A DNA stretch of 64,000 bases from Malania oleifera (taxonomy: Eukaryota; Streptophyta; Magnoliopsida; Santalales; Ximeniaceae): NCBI RefSeq assembly GCF_029873635.1, contig NC_080422.1, positions 5,808,001-5,872,000 of the forward strand, written 5' to 3'. A model generated the notes under the pieces. It saw only the letters and a program-made list of their open reading frames with translations, had not been told where the DNA came from and ran no database searches. Shown in pieces: positions 11,554-26,500 of the stretch (within the stretch, counting starts at the first letter, position 1; each line of letters starts with the position of its first letter). A program made the translations under genes and the position numbers.

Positions 11554-14500
11554 CTACCAGGTCAATGAATTTTTTGATTGCTGAAGTTTTGCATTATAGG
11601 AATTTTCCATTTCTTCCTGCATCATTCATAGGAAGTAATTCAAAAACTGTGCATCAAGATAAGAAACATTTATACATTCGCAGAATGCAACTAAATCAAG
11701 CTCCTTGTGCTCATAAGTCTGTTATCAACAAAAATTGGGTTTCTTGAGTTGCAGACACAAAATGGGGTATGTCCTTGTAGCCATTTCAATGCTAAAATAG
11801 CAAATTCATAGAGCTGCAATGGTTCAAACTTTTAAAAATTAACGCACTAATTTTCCCTATAGGCATTTTTCCCTATATTAAGATAGGGTATGTCCTTGTA
11901 ACCATTTCAATGCTAAAATAGCAAATTCATAGGGCTGCAATGGTTCAAACTTTTAAAATTAACTCACTAATTTTCCCTATAGGCATTTTTCCCTATATTA
12001 AGAAAAATTGGCCCACTGACTCCCTAACCCATTGACCGGCCACCTTTCACAATCGAGTTTTTTAAGAATTGTCTAATTCTCCTCTCTAGGCCCTCTCCCT
12101 CCCATTCAACAACTTACTATGGATCTTGGAATGTCATTGGCATACCAAGATAGCTCCCAAATTAAAGGCAAATTCCTAGATTTAAAACATTAAAATAAAC
12201 TAGTAAACTACATATAAGACAACAGGTGAATCGCATTATCCTTAAGAAAACAAGATGACATAAGTACAAGATAAATACCTTACAAGCTTTCAGCAAAGGC
12301 TGCAAGAAGGATGATCTGAAAAATCTTACTGATTTTCCAAGTGTAGTTCTATCACATTCTGCCATCAAATAAAGCAAAATTTTAAACTGTTGATGATCAA
12401 TTATAGAAAAAAAAAAAAGTCAATATTGAGTCCTGGATCGATAAAAATACCAACATTAATAAAAATTCTAAAACTGGGACTAGCAATTATCAAATAATTG
12501 ATAGAATTGATAAGAAACGTCTTTTCTATCCCACAATTCATCAAGAAATCAACCCATCTAATTCCAAAAAAATCTTTTTGGATTGAATGGGAATGAATGA
12601 AGAAATACTAAATTGTCCCATATCATATATATAAGACTTTGGTTCTTCCCAGAATTTGTGGAAGAAAAAATTAATAAATAAATAAATAACTCCTTTGGTA
12701 TCAGCCCATCTATGGACTTCTCAAATTCCATTATCCCCCAAAACAGAATTAAGGAAACTAAGAGGAAAAACAAGTCCCACCCTTGCATCATTCTATATTA
12801 GTATTGGTGTTAGTAAAATGTATTTGTTAACCACCAAATGGAATAATTCACAGATTTAGTGACCATACCATGAATTATCAAGGGGAGTAAAAAGCAGAAG
12901 AGCAGTAGTTACGCACCATTATCTACATCAGCTCTTAAACCTCCCACATTGAGTTCTTCCAGAAGCTGTAAGATTGAAAAATTAGAAATGGATTCATACT
13001 ACGGAATAAAATAATCATTTACCAAAAAAGAAATCATGATGCAGCACTTAATGCTACAGTTTATGCTTCATCATTCTCTACTACAACATGTAGAAGGATC
13101 TAAAGCTTAAAGAGTTTGTTTAGACATGCAAAACAATTTTCATTTTTTATTTTTAGATTTCAAAATAATTTCAAAGACAACTTGTTTACCAATTTTCCAA
13201 AACTTATATAAGATAATATTTGGAATTATATATTTGGAGCTTGAATTTGGATTTATGTGGATTTAGAGGAAACTCTAAACATAATCTATACAAATTAATA
13301 TCCAAGATTATGCTCCCATATGCAAGAGTAAGAAATCTAGAAAAATAATGAGAATATACTTTTGGACTTTTCTACATGAATTTGGAAAATTGGAAAACAA
13401 GGTGACACTTTGGTAACTATTTGAAAAATTAAAAATAAAACTATTTTCACAAGAAAATAATGCTAAAACTGTTTATTTTTGTCCATGTATTTTATACAAA
13501 TGTTGTACAACAACAACAACAAAACCAAGCCTTAAGTCCCTCTAGATGGGGTTAGCTATATGAATCCTTTTCCACCAATTTATGCGATCATAGACCATTT
13601 CTTTTGACAAATTCAGGGATATTAAATCTTTATTCACTATCTCCTCCCAAGTTATTTTAGGTCCACAACTAAACAGGCCCTTTGATGCTGAAAGATAGTT
13701 GGAGGATCTCATTCTCACCCTACATTCATGAGACGTACAATGTTACCTAGACAAGGAATGGGAAAAGGATCACAGCATTAGCACATTCTCTAAATTGCAG
13801 TACATCACGAAGGCTTACATAAATATACAGGTGAAAATGCATGATAGTCCTTAGATATTCTAATGTTGATGTGTTCCCAAATTAAAAGAAAATGATAATT
13901 CAAGTAGATAGATAATACCTTGGAAAAAAGTTTTAATGTGATAATTCCCCTCTCCTCACCCCCACCCATAAAGATATATGACAAGAAAATTATTGAATTG
14001 AAACTTCGATTGGCTATATGTTGTGTTCCAAAACATGAAAGCACAATGCACCCAATTTGCAGCTTGCTAGTCTGTTAGCATTTAGGGTAACTATGAATCA
14101 GAATAACCAACGCAGATGGATGAAGAGGGAAAAAAAAAAAAAAGGCGGATGGATGAAGAAGCAAAAGCCAAATACAAATCATGTTTGAAATACACATACT
14201 TCAGAGCAACAACATAAGTCGGAGCCTTTTTTTTTTCTTTTTTTTTTTAAAAAGAGGGCGGCACCTCCTATCTTTATTAGAAAACCCCTCACTTATGGTG
14301 GAGGAATACCGTGGTTCCAACCTTGAGACTTGAGAAAAGCAAAATCAAACCCCAAGAATCTAAAACTGACTTAACCAACCTATTCAAAACCAATAAACCA
14401 ATGACCAACAACCAAACAAATGAATAAGAACTAAACAACTATAAGTGAAAAACAAACAAAACTACGGAAGAACTAAACATAAGTCGGGAGCCTGAATTTA

Positions 14501-17500
14501 AAAAACAGAAAATAAATGAAGGTTAGCCCATACAATATATGGATAAATGAGGGATGAACCAGCAACCTCAATGGACATTGAGCAATGAGTGGCAAAGGGA
14601 AGGGAAGGCAGACTTGGTTAGTCCTGTTTAACAAGGACAGCATCCAAGAGACCAAGGTTGCTTCTCTGTAAAGGCAATGAAATGATCAAAGGAATACAGT
14701 TAGAAAAGGGAAATTTTCAAAATCAGAACATAGACCTCTTAGGTACCAGGTCATACCATATTAAATGCTACATATATTTGGGGTAAGTTATAAATGATGG
14801 ACATGGCAGTGAACCAACTGCGAGCTACAAAAGTACCAGAGTAGCAGGGGCTGTTGCAGCATAAAATCAACTGACCGAACTGATGCTCAAAACGAGGACA
14901 ACGATACCTTAAGTCCCAATTGATCTCTTCCTCAAATTCATATTCAAAGTGAAAGGAAATAGCAAAATGACCAGATAATGGCCAAACATAATTCTTAAGT
15001 CCCTCACTTGTCAGGATAGCTATACTCTCTTCAGCAACTCTTATCATCACAAAAAGGCAACCATAGAATGATAGAACAACGGGATGATGAAAGAAAAATG
15101 ACAAATTTTGAGGAAAAAAAAAAGTTGCATTGCCTAATTCCCAGCATTCCTGTTCAGATATTCAATTATTCTTCAAAAATCAGTTAGCAGATGGATTTGC
15201 ATTGTATACAGGGTATATCAGATACCAAATACCCTGTCAGTGATTTGGTCATCACTTGTCAGGATAGCTATACTCTCTTCAGCAACTCTTATCATCACAA
15301 AAAGGCAACCATAGAATGATGGAACAACAGGGTGATGAAGGAGAATGACAAAAATTTGGAGGGGAAAAAAAAAAAGTCGCATTGCTTAACTCCCAGTATT
15401 CCTGTTCAGATATTAAATTATTCTTCAAAAATCAGTTAGCAGACAGATTTGCATCCTATACAGGGGATATCAGATATCAAATACCACGTCAATGATTTGG
15501 TCATTTTCAAAATTAGAACACATATTAAGCAGGATAACTGAATTCTCCAGGTAAGCAACCATGCAATTGATATGATGCATTAACATAGTAAATGCATACC
15601 TTGGATAAGGTTGGTACAGTGGCCGGATCAAATTCCTCACAATGGTCTGGGTCAATGGGAACACAGACACGGCCTGAAATAAAACTGAAAAATTACTAGC
15701 AAGGAAATGAGATTAAAAACAAAATAACATTACAACCTAAGATCATAAAATATGGTTGCACAACGCATCCTCAAAGTTCCCTAAAACAAGCATGTATAAG
15801 TTCCAAAATTTATACAGATAATCATTGTGACCTTGCACTCCTGAAACAATTTTACTCAAAAAATCAACTACATTCAAGCTGCATCTAATAAAAAAACTCC
15901 AATTGCAATTTTCCATATGATGGCCATTCATATTTCACTACAAAAATTCAGTTACTAACCTGTTTTTGGATGTACGCAGAATGGTGCCTTCAATAAATGG
16001 TTCATGTGCCTCGAAACCTGAGAGACAAGTTCCATGTGAAGAGTTAATCCATTCAAGACGAGAATGGATCCAAATTAGTAACATTCTCTCTATAGAAATG
16101 ATCTTAAACAACAGTGTGCTGCAAAAATCTCAAGCCATTAAAATGTATACAAGAGGTGCCTGGCGAGGAGACGGCATAAGGGAAGTTGCACAAACCTCCA
16201 TGTCAAGCCTGGGGTAGGTATAAGAAAACACAATTTCTTCAACGCATCTGTGAATCCCCTGTGCCTGAAACAGGAATAGAATTGAAAATGGAATTGATGT
16301 CAGAAACAAGTGGCAGATAGTCCAACATCAAAAACTTGCTCCCTGCAATGAATCAAACACACATTAATGCCAAAAGGTTGGAAGTGCGTATTCTTCAAGA
16401 TTTACAAAATTTATACTATAAATAGGAAAATAGAGAACAGATAAAAAAAAATGCAGTTCAACATCATAAAGAGTATAAGGAAATAAAAATAGAGGTCAGG
16501 TCAATACCATATTAGTAAAGAATGAAGAAAGCTTTTGTTTGGCTGTTTGCTGCACTAATCTACATCCATGTCCAAATTCCAAACCATAAGAGATATTAAA
16601 TGGAGCTTAACAAGCATATCAACTACTACTACTTTAAAGCAAATCTGCTACTGCTGCTTGAAGATGAATAGCCCAACCATCGGTGGTCAGCTATATGAAT
16701 CCTTAATCCATTAGGCTAAATTTAAGCCACCTCTACTGTCAAATTAGATTTTAATAAACAATATTTGATTGCTTTAATCACCACTCTTCTTGGCTTACTC
16801 TTATGATACAATGTAGTCATCATTTTCTTATGGTGCATTTATAGGTCTCTGTTGCACACTTTCAAACCAGCTTAACCAGTTCTCTTATGCTGTCTCAAAT
16901 TGGTACTACATGTGATCTCTCCAAATGCAAGCATTTTTTATTCTTCGTATCCTCATTGTTGACTCATTCATCTCAAAAACCTCATTCTGTGAACATACTT
17001 TTTCAACTTGATGGGCATTCACAACACAAAATGATCATGTCAGAGTGAGGAGAGATGAAGCTTGAGCACACCTACAATGGCATAAAAAATAGTCCAAGCC
17101 CCACGCACAATCATAGTGCACATGCAAGTGTGTGTGTGCATGCGCGCACACGCATAATCTATGTAGGTGTAAATGAGCTGCTTGTGACTTGGACTGGGGG
17201 CTCATCTCATGGCACACCACAGGCTCTCAGGTTTCAAAACCTGGGAAAGCCACACCGTGGCTCTTAAGAAGATCGAGCAACCTCAGCCCCACACCCACAC
17301 AAAAAAAAAGTGGATTGTACCAAAAAATAAAATGCAGGCATAAAAAAATTAATTAATTAATTAAAAAAAAACACACACATAAAATTTGTTTGAATAAATA
17401 TATTTTCATCACCAATATCCAGCTTTTTTGTAACTTCTGCCTTTGCCTAATTGCTATGGCCCTATGCAACTAGTTCTACATGCAATGTCAAGTATCCTCT

Positions 17501-20500
17501 TACAGATAATACCAGAGAATGCATCATTATAGGCATGTTTACCTATCATCAGAGTTCCCATAAGTTCTTAAAAATACCAAGGGTGCAAGTTAGCAGAAGA
17601 AACTCATGAAACCTACTGCTCAACTGCTGCAGCCATATAGTTTGCATAATTCATGGATAAATTACCTATAATACAATAAATTCAACCAACGCAACATTTA
17701 TCATCCAAAACTGTACTATTAGATTCCTAAGCAATCCTCAACTAGGTTGATGACACCGAAACAAATGAAGTGGTGGATCCTCCATGTCAGAGATATCTAT
17801 CAAAATTCATGTGTTACTCACAATAAGCATGCTCGGCACAAGGAACCAGCACAAATTTGCATACTTAGATATGATGTTAGCATAGACATTCCATACCTTC
17901 TGTTTCCCAGATTGCAGCAAATTTTTTAGCAGCTCCCATCGAACAACATTGATGTCTTTTGAAATGGATGACCGCCTGTTCTCCAGCCACTTCCCCCTAA
18001 GATCAGAAGTGAGAGCTGCAAAGATATCACTTTACATTACATGCGACTGACAATGGTTGACAGAAAAAAGCTTATTTTTATGGGAATGGAAAACAAAGGG
18101 GAAACAAAAATAGGTCTTATTTCAAATTCGCATACATTCATCAGGAATCATCTCTAGGATCTTCTCAAATCTCTCCTCAGTTGAAAATAACTTTTGACTA
18201 CAAAGCCATGTCTCCTCAAAGAAATCCCTCAAAACTTCAGTGTATGATCTCCTGCAGCCATAATATGACTTGGTAGATTTAAGGTGAAAAATAAAATTTT
18301 GGAAGAGGGGGGGGGGGGGGAACCTTACGCAAGGAAAGGATGAAGAGGACCCATGAAAGAAACTTTCTTGTGACTGTTTTCATTGCCCTGAACCAAAGAA
18401 AATAAAAAATCAACAACTTACATCAGGATTTTAATGTTATCAAAGATCTGTCAGAAACACCAATCATATTGTGAAACAATAGTATACAACCTTGTATACA
18501 CGGAAATAGTCAGCAATAGCTGCTCTCTGTTCATTAGTCAACCTATCAGAACGATGGCAATTAATTTCAACCTTCAAATTTCCATTACAAAGAAAACCAA
18601 AAGAAGTGAACTTTCAGTTTCAAGTTTTCTACAGCATTACCTTCTTGCTCTCCCATCACAAACCCAACAATGGACACCACGTCGACCACTATATACCCAG
18701 AGAATGTGATTAAAGCCAAAATCATCTGTTTTAAAAAAGTTAATGGAAGGCATAAGACCAAGATATAAACCACATTATGCTCTGATGATTATATAAGCAA
18801 ACAATAACAACAACAACTAGCCATCATGCCCACACAATACGTGTGAAAATAATTGTCTAAGACCAACTTCACATACGCAAGCAATGCTATCAAGTAACAT
18901 CTTTTCTTTGTTCTCATAATAGTAATTCTCATGGATGACACTACTACTTTTCATTATCAAATCTCTGCAAAGCATATGTTCCTAGGGGATAGGCTGTTAC
19001 CAAATGTTACAGAACTGTCATAGTCATTATCACATTAATTGAGAGCACAGTTCCCATAACAATTCATACCCATTGAACTTCTTGACACAAATCATCAGCA
19101 TATAAATGTAATATCCATACCTCTCAGGGCAGTATCAATCACTTTAATAGCCACTGTCATCAGTGGCCAGCAGTCTGAGCAAACATCAGCTCCTGAGCAG
19201 CAATATCTAACATCATCATAGTCTGTTATATCCTGTGGGGAAAAAACTAATTAAGCACAAAATATTCCATGCTTTGTTACATCAAAATTGCTTATTTGCT
19301 TCAAATTTTGATTAGCTTACAATGTCAAAAACGAGCTCCCTCTCCACTGGAGTGAAAACATTATCACCAGCTTGTGCATAAGCATGTCTCTTGGCAGGCT
19401 GCAGCATAAATAAAATATAATGATTAAAAATGAAAAAGGCATAAAAGTTGCCATGTGGGATTCGGTACAGATTATAATTCACCAGAAAGTATACATGAGT
19501 CCAGCATTTAATGCATGAGTAGTGAATATGAAGGCTTAACAATTATTCAAAAGCAATGCACGCTTCAGTTGGTGATTGGTCAATAATGTCATTGGTCAGT
19601 TATGCAGCTCAACATGAAAGAATTGGAAAAAAGAAATAAATAATAACATAAACTTTGGAAAGCTCCAAAAGATAAGCCTTCATGAAGTTACCTAAGGCCA
19701 CACTGTGGCACACATATTCTACAAATAACATTAATTTAATTGTTGCGAAAATCAAGCTTTAATTGTTGGAAATCAGGGTTAACTGACTTTCAAGCTTGCT
19801 TGAAAGAACAAAAACGAGTGTGAATCTTACATCCACACTGTACACTGGTCCAATATCAATTTTGAATGGGCACTTCTCTTTGATTGAATTTTCGAGTTCA
19901 GATGCACTGCTAAATGACTGGAACCGCAGATAAATGTCATTATCCAGTGTAAAAGAAAACTCTCTTCTGCCAAAATAGGACCAATCACATGCAGGATGCT
20001 TCCCATCTGCAGATAAGCAATAAACTCAAACAGTGAGAAAACAGAAGAATATCTATGCATATACGAATGCACAATTGTGCACATCTGAAGGAGCGAAAAT
20101 GAATGACCAAAGAGGAAACTTAAATTACCATTTCCATAAGACATCCATTTATATAGATCAGCATGTGGGAAAAGCTTCCCTGCAACAAGTAATGTATCCA
20201 CACTAATGAGAAGATACTATCATCTTTTTTCATACGTAGAGAGTAACAGCACAACCTCTCTGAGCAAAAATAACATTTGTCAAAACCTCTTAACAAGTCT
20301 TCAACCATAAACACCAGCATACAAAAATAATGTAATTAAACATATTTTGGAGAATTCCTAATGTGAGCTTTCATGAGTTGAAATTAAATTTGTGAAAAAC
20401 AGATTGAACTAATCTATTACAATTGAATCAGAGGACATGATGATGATTATGGACTTTGGTGCCTCTAGCATAAGCAGGCCTAGTGCAGCCCACGATGTAA

Positions 20501-23500
20501 AAGGAAAGGGCAGTGCCCTGTTCACCAAGGAATCCATGATGGGTGCTTTGAGTCCTAGAGCATTTAGAGATATGCCTAAAACCCAAAATTCTTTGTATTA
20601 TTTTATTGTGTCCTAGTATCTACGTCTAATTTGGAAGTATTTGACTAGGATCTTACAATATATGCATGCCAATAGGCAGGAATTCAAGTTAATAGCTATT
20701 GAGAATAGCTCATGACCAAAAAAGAGACCGTTGCCAGTATTGTGTATATAGAAATCAACAGCACCAACCACTTTTTTCAGACAGTCCCAAATGAATTGGC
20801 TTATTCAGAAAATGTCTTGTTCTTTGGAAAATCTACCTGAAGTGTGGCAGTTGGAAAAATATTTGATTTTATCAATTCAGAAAATGGCTTATATCACTGA
20901 TTGATTGCAGTTAGAAAACCCATCATCCGTCCATGCAAATAAAAGGAGATTCTTCCACTTTGCAGCATCCCTTTTTGTTCCCTAAAATATCCCTATATAA
21001 ATAGGATTTGGATCATCTCATTCTAAGCAAGGTCGTATTCTCTTGATTTATACAACTAGTGAAAAGACTAGTGAACAAATGGAAATATATATATATATAT
21101 ATATGTTAGATAAAAAACTAGTGAAAAGACATAAAAGCACACTAATAGCAATAGAGAACATGATTGTCAAATTGTCATGTTGCTCTCCTAACATGTGAGG
21201 ATCCAAATCCATACAAATATTGATTGAAAATCTAATTGTTACCTTAAAGCTTAAGTTGTTAGATTGTAGGCCAACAATGTGTGAGGTAAGTAGAAGTCCA
21301 CCACCATTTTGTGGGCCCCATGTCAAAAGAATAATAAGAAGAAAAAAAAGAGAGAAGATTGAAGAAAGGAGGCAGATGGTGAAAATTTGGTCAACTAGGG
21401 GTGGCAGTTGTTATTACTACCGTACCGCACAATACTACTACTATACTGCACTGTACTACTACCATACCACACAATACTACTATTGTACCGCACAACACTA
21501 CTACAAAACCGCACAATACTACTACAGTACTCATATTTTGATTACAAATAGGTTCATCCCATCTCATTTGAATCATCCCTAAAAATTTAGAATTCCTTGT
21601 ATTTTGAAGGCTTGTTAACCAATTTTGTATTTGGGTTTGGAAAGAGAACTTGAGAGTTTTTCTTTTGTATTGTTGTATTCTCCTTATTTGAATTAGTGAA
21701 TTGCTTCTAGCTGCTCCGTGGTTTTGTCTCCAAATTGGAGAGTTTTCCACATAAAATTCTAGGTGTTGTATTTGTATGGCTTGTTCTTTATTGCCTTTCT
21801 CTATATCAGTTGGATCTTGAATTGGGTATAAAAGAAGTGGTATTAGATGAAGGAAATTTTGTATACATTACTGTTTACGTATATACAGATACTATTTGAC
21901 CACGCTCCTGACAATTCGTATAAGAGCCATATACTTGATTTAGAGAAAGATGGGTACAAGCAGTTCCAAAGCTACAACCATTGCAATTTCAAACATAAAT
22001 TTTGAATTCAAAAAATTTGATGGAAGTAATAGCTTTGGAATGTGGCAATGTGAAGTTATCGATGTCCTTCATCAACATGGACTAGACATAACGTTGGAAG
22101 ATAAACCCGAAGACATGAAGGAGGTAGACTAGAAAGAACTGAATCGAACAGCTTGTGGGACGATCCAACTGTTCCTCGCAAAAGATGTCAAGTATGTCGT
22201 CATGAGAGAAAACATAGCCAAGACGCTATGGCAGAAGCTGGAAGACAAATACATGATGAAGAGCATCCAAAATAGGCTGCATTTGACAAAGAAACTCTTT
22301 CGATTCCAATAAAAGGAAGGTACGTCCATGATCGATCATTTGAATATTATGAACAAACTACTAGCTAATTTGTTAAATCTAGATGAAGAAATTAAAGATG
22401 AAGATAAAGCTATTATTTTTCCAAACTCCATGCCTGATCCTTAAGAGCATTTTGTAACCACCATAATGTATGGGAAAGATACTCTTTCTTTTAAGGATGT
22501 CTCAAATGCATTAATGAATCATGAAGTTGGTAAAAAGGATAAAGAAGTTGAAAGTAATGCATCGGAAGCTATGGTGGTACGGGGGAGGTCCAAAAGCCGC
22601 ATAACATATAAAAGGAACAACTCTCGCTCCAAATCGAGAGTAGTTTCTTCGAATGGAAGATCCCTTGCTAAAGATGAATGCGGATTTTGTCAAAACAAAG
22701 CCATTGGAATAAGGACTGCCCTAAATTGAAGCACAAGGAGAAGCAGAATGCGAGCGCCAACACAAATGCTAATGTAGCTGATGAATCTAATGAGGACATA
22801 GACATAGCACTTATCTCCACAACAAAATGTTAGCCTACTGAATGGATCCTAGATTCAAGATGCACCCATCATATGACATATAATAAAAGCTATTTCACTA
22901 GTCTTGAAATAGTAGATGGTAGAAAAGTACTCATAGGAGATGACCATCCATGCCAAAATAAAGGAGTTGGTACTGTTCAATTGGAGTTGCATAATGGAAC
23001 AACTCTAAAGCTAACAAATGTTTGGTATGTACGTGATTTGAAAAAGAATTTGATTTTAGTAGGTTATTTAGATTCCAAAGGATTCAAAATCACCATTGAA
23101 AATGGAGTTATGAAGGTGATCAAAGTTGTTCTTGTTGTTTTAAAGGGCACAAGGAGAAATAACTTATATTTTTTTCAAGGACACATAGTTATAGGGTGGA
23201 GCCAACACCGCCGTGAAAAAATCAAAAGGAGACACTTCTGATACTACAAGGCTTTGGCACATGCGACTTAGACATGCCAGTGAAAAAGCTATGCAAGGGC
23301 TGGCAAAACAAGGCTTGTTGAAAGGTGCCAAAACTTGTAAATTATAATTTTGTGAACATTGTGTACTTGGAAAACAAACAAGAGTGAAGTTTAGTACTGC
23401 TGTCCACCAAACAAAAGGCATTTTGACTATGTATATACTAATGTGTGGGGTCCCACTAAGACTCCATCATTAGGCAGCAAACATTGGTTCATCACTTTTG

Positions 23501-26500
23501 TAGATGACTTCTCTAGAAGACTTTGGGTGTATATCATGAAACATAAAGATGTAATCCTGAACGTGTTCTTAGCTTGGAAGAAGATGATTGAAAACCAAAC
23601 ATGAAGAAATATCAAGTGCCTACAATCAGACAATGGTGGAGAATACAAGTCTAATCTGTTTCAAAAATTTTGCAAAGATGAAGGAATCAGGAGGCATTTC
23701 ACCGTGAAGGGAACTCCACAACAAAATGGCATAGCAAAAAGAATGAATTGCACTTTGCTGTAAAAGGTAAGATGCATGCTATCCAACGTTGGTTTGGGTA
23801 AGGTGTTTTAGGCGAAAGTTGTTACATACGCCAGTAGGGGTGGCAAAACGGGTTCACGGGTCAAGTCATAAACAGGTCGATGTTAAATGGGTAACAATCA
23901 TATAAACCTTAAGCCACCCGTTTATTAAACGGACGGGTCACGGGTTATCCGTTTAAAAAAAAAATTATAAATTTTAATTTTTTAAAGTTATTTTTTAAAG
24001 AAAAATAGTCTTATTTTATTTATTAAATCTTTAAAAAAATCGTAAAATGTAATAAAAAAAATGCAGATGGAGATTGGAGATGGACTAAGAGAGCCGAGAG
24101 AGGGAGATTGAGGTATGAGAAGCTGAGAGTGAAGTCGAGACTCGAAGACTGAGAGTGAGAGGGAAGGGGAGACTGAGGGTGAGATGAGAGATCGTGAGAG
24201 GGAGGGGGAGACTGAGGGTGACTGGGTGAGATTGTGAGAGGGACTAAGGGTGAGGGAGACTGAGAGAGAGGGCGAGGGAGATTGAGGGGGAGATGAGAGA
24301 TCGTGAGAGGGAGGGGGAGACTGAGGGTGATTGGGTGAGATCGTGAGAGAGACTGAGGGTGAGGGAGACTAAGAGTGAGAGGGAGGGGGACTGGCGAGAG
24401 GCGGGAGGATCTGCAACTACCGGCGAGAGGATCTGCGGCGACGGCATGCTAGTGCTGCAGTGTTGGGCTATCGGAAGAAGAATTGAGGAGCTTAAAGATG
24501 AAATCTTGGCTGCCGAAAGAAGAAGTGAGGAGATTGAAGATGAAATCTTAGCTAGGCTACAGGCGGTGTGCAGTGCTGTCGTACTGGGGCAGAGAACATT
24601 GAGTGTGGAGTGGGTAAGAAATTAGGGTTTGGTTAAATGTGTGTATATATAGGTAAATAAACTGGGTGACCCAACCAGAACCGGGGTTGACCCGTTTATA
24701 AACGGGCGAGTCACGGGTTGGCTTCCATAAACCCAGACCCGTTTTAACTGGGCCACCGGGTCAGGACCCGTTTTGCCACCCCTATATGCCAGCTATATCA
24801 TCAACAGACTGCCATACGCAATGCTTGAAAGGAAAACACCCATTGAGGTATGGACTAGAAAACTTGCTACTGATTATGATTCCTTACGTATTTTTGGTTG
24901 TCCAGCTTATAAACATGTACCTAATGGTAAGCTCAATCCCCGAGCAAACAAAGTCATTTTTCTTATCTTTAGCAGTGGTGTGAAAGGTTACAAATTGTGG
25001 AGTAAAGAAGCGAAAAAGTTGACATTTAGCAGGGATGTCATTTTTTACAAAAGTCGAATGCTCGCAAAAAGAAAAGAAAATGCACCCTTTGAAAAAGACT
25101 AACAAAGGTAATTTGCAAGATATACAAATTAAAAAGGCCATTATAAGACCTCAATCTGAATATATTCCTCCAGTCACAAAAGAAAATGATGAAGGATATG
25201 ATGAAGAGGAGGAACCAGCAGAAGAGCCACAAAAGCAAGAAGAGTCTATTGCAACCAAGTGGAAGCCACTGCGGTATACAAACATGGTTGCATATGCCCT
25301 GCCTGTAGTTGAAGATGATATTCCTTACACATATAAAGAAACTGTTGCATGTTCTAAAAATGTGGAATGGAATAAAACCATGAATGAAGAAATGCAATCT
25401 CTTCAAAAGAATGATACTTGGAAGCTTGTAAAGTTTCCCAAAGTAAAGAAAGCAATTGGTTGCAAATGGATCTTTGCCAAGAAGAAAGATCCAAGTAAGA
25501 AAGAGAAAGTCAGATTCAAGGCTCGATTGGTGGCAAAAGGGTATGCTCAAAAGAAGGGAATTGACTATAATGAAGTTTTCTCTCCAGTAGTGAAGCATTC
25601 CTCTATTAGAATTTTTCTATCCATGGTAACCCAATTCGATTTGAATTTGGTTCAACTTGATGTAAAGACAGCCTTCTTACATGGAAATCTTGAAGAAGAA
25701 ATTTATATGACACAACCAAATGGCTTCAAGACAAAAGGCAAAGAAGACTGGGTGTGCAAGTTGAAAAGGTATTTGTATGGTTTGAAACAATCTCCAAGGC
25801 AACAGTACAAGAAGTTTGATCAATTTATGAAAGACCATGGCTACATAATAAAAGCCAATATGATCATTATGTTTATCTTAGGAAATTGAATGATGGTTCT
25901 TTCATATATTTGCTCTTGTATGTCGATGGCATGTTGATTGCAGCCAAAAGTACAAAGGAGATTGAAGAATTGAAGACCAAATTGAAGATGAATTTTGAGA
26001 TGAAAAATCTTAGTGAAGCCAAGAAAATTCTTGGAATGGAAATCACTCGTGACAAGGAAAAAGGTGTTGTGTGCTCAACCTAAAAGCAATATTTGAAGAA
26101 GGTACTAGAACAATTTGGCATGAAAGAAAATACAAAAGCAATAAGTACTCCTCTAGCTCTCCATTTTAAACTTAGTGCAAAACTATCCCCAAGCACTGAT
26201 AAAAAAAAGAATATATATGGAACGAATACTATATGCTACTTTGGTGGGAAGCCTAATGCATTTGATGGTATGTACTAGACCTGATATTTCTCATGTTGTT
26301 GGTGTAATTAGTAGATATATGCATAATCCAAGTAAAAAGCGGACCAGACAGCTAGAGATCTAGTTTGCAACCCACACTTGCATTATCTACAACAGAAGCA
26401 GAATATATGGCAGCTGGAGATGCTACAAAAGAAGCCATTTGGATTCATGGTTTGATTGCAGAATTGGGAATTCACCAAGAAAAGGTGATGGTGTACTGTG

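Noticed and set aside
21220-21582. 120-codon frame with repeated Tyr-Tyr-Tyr
   Set aside because: Made by the CTACTA-type periodic array in the Copia LTR.
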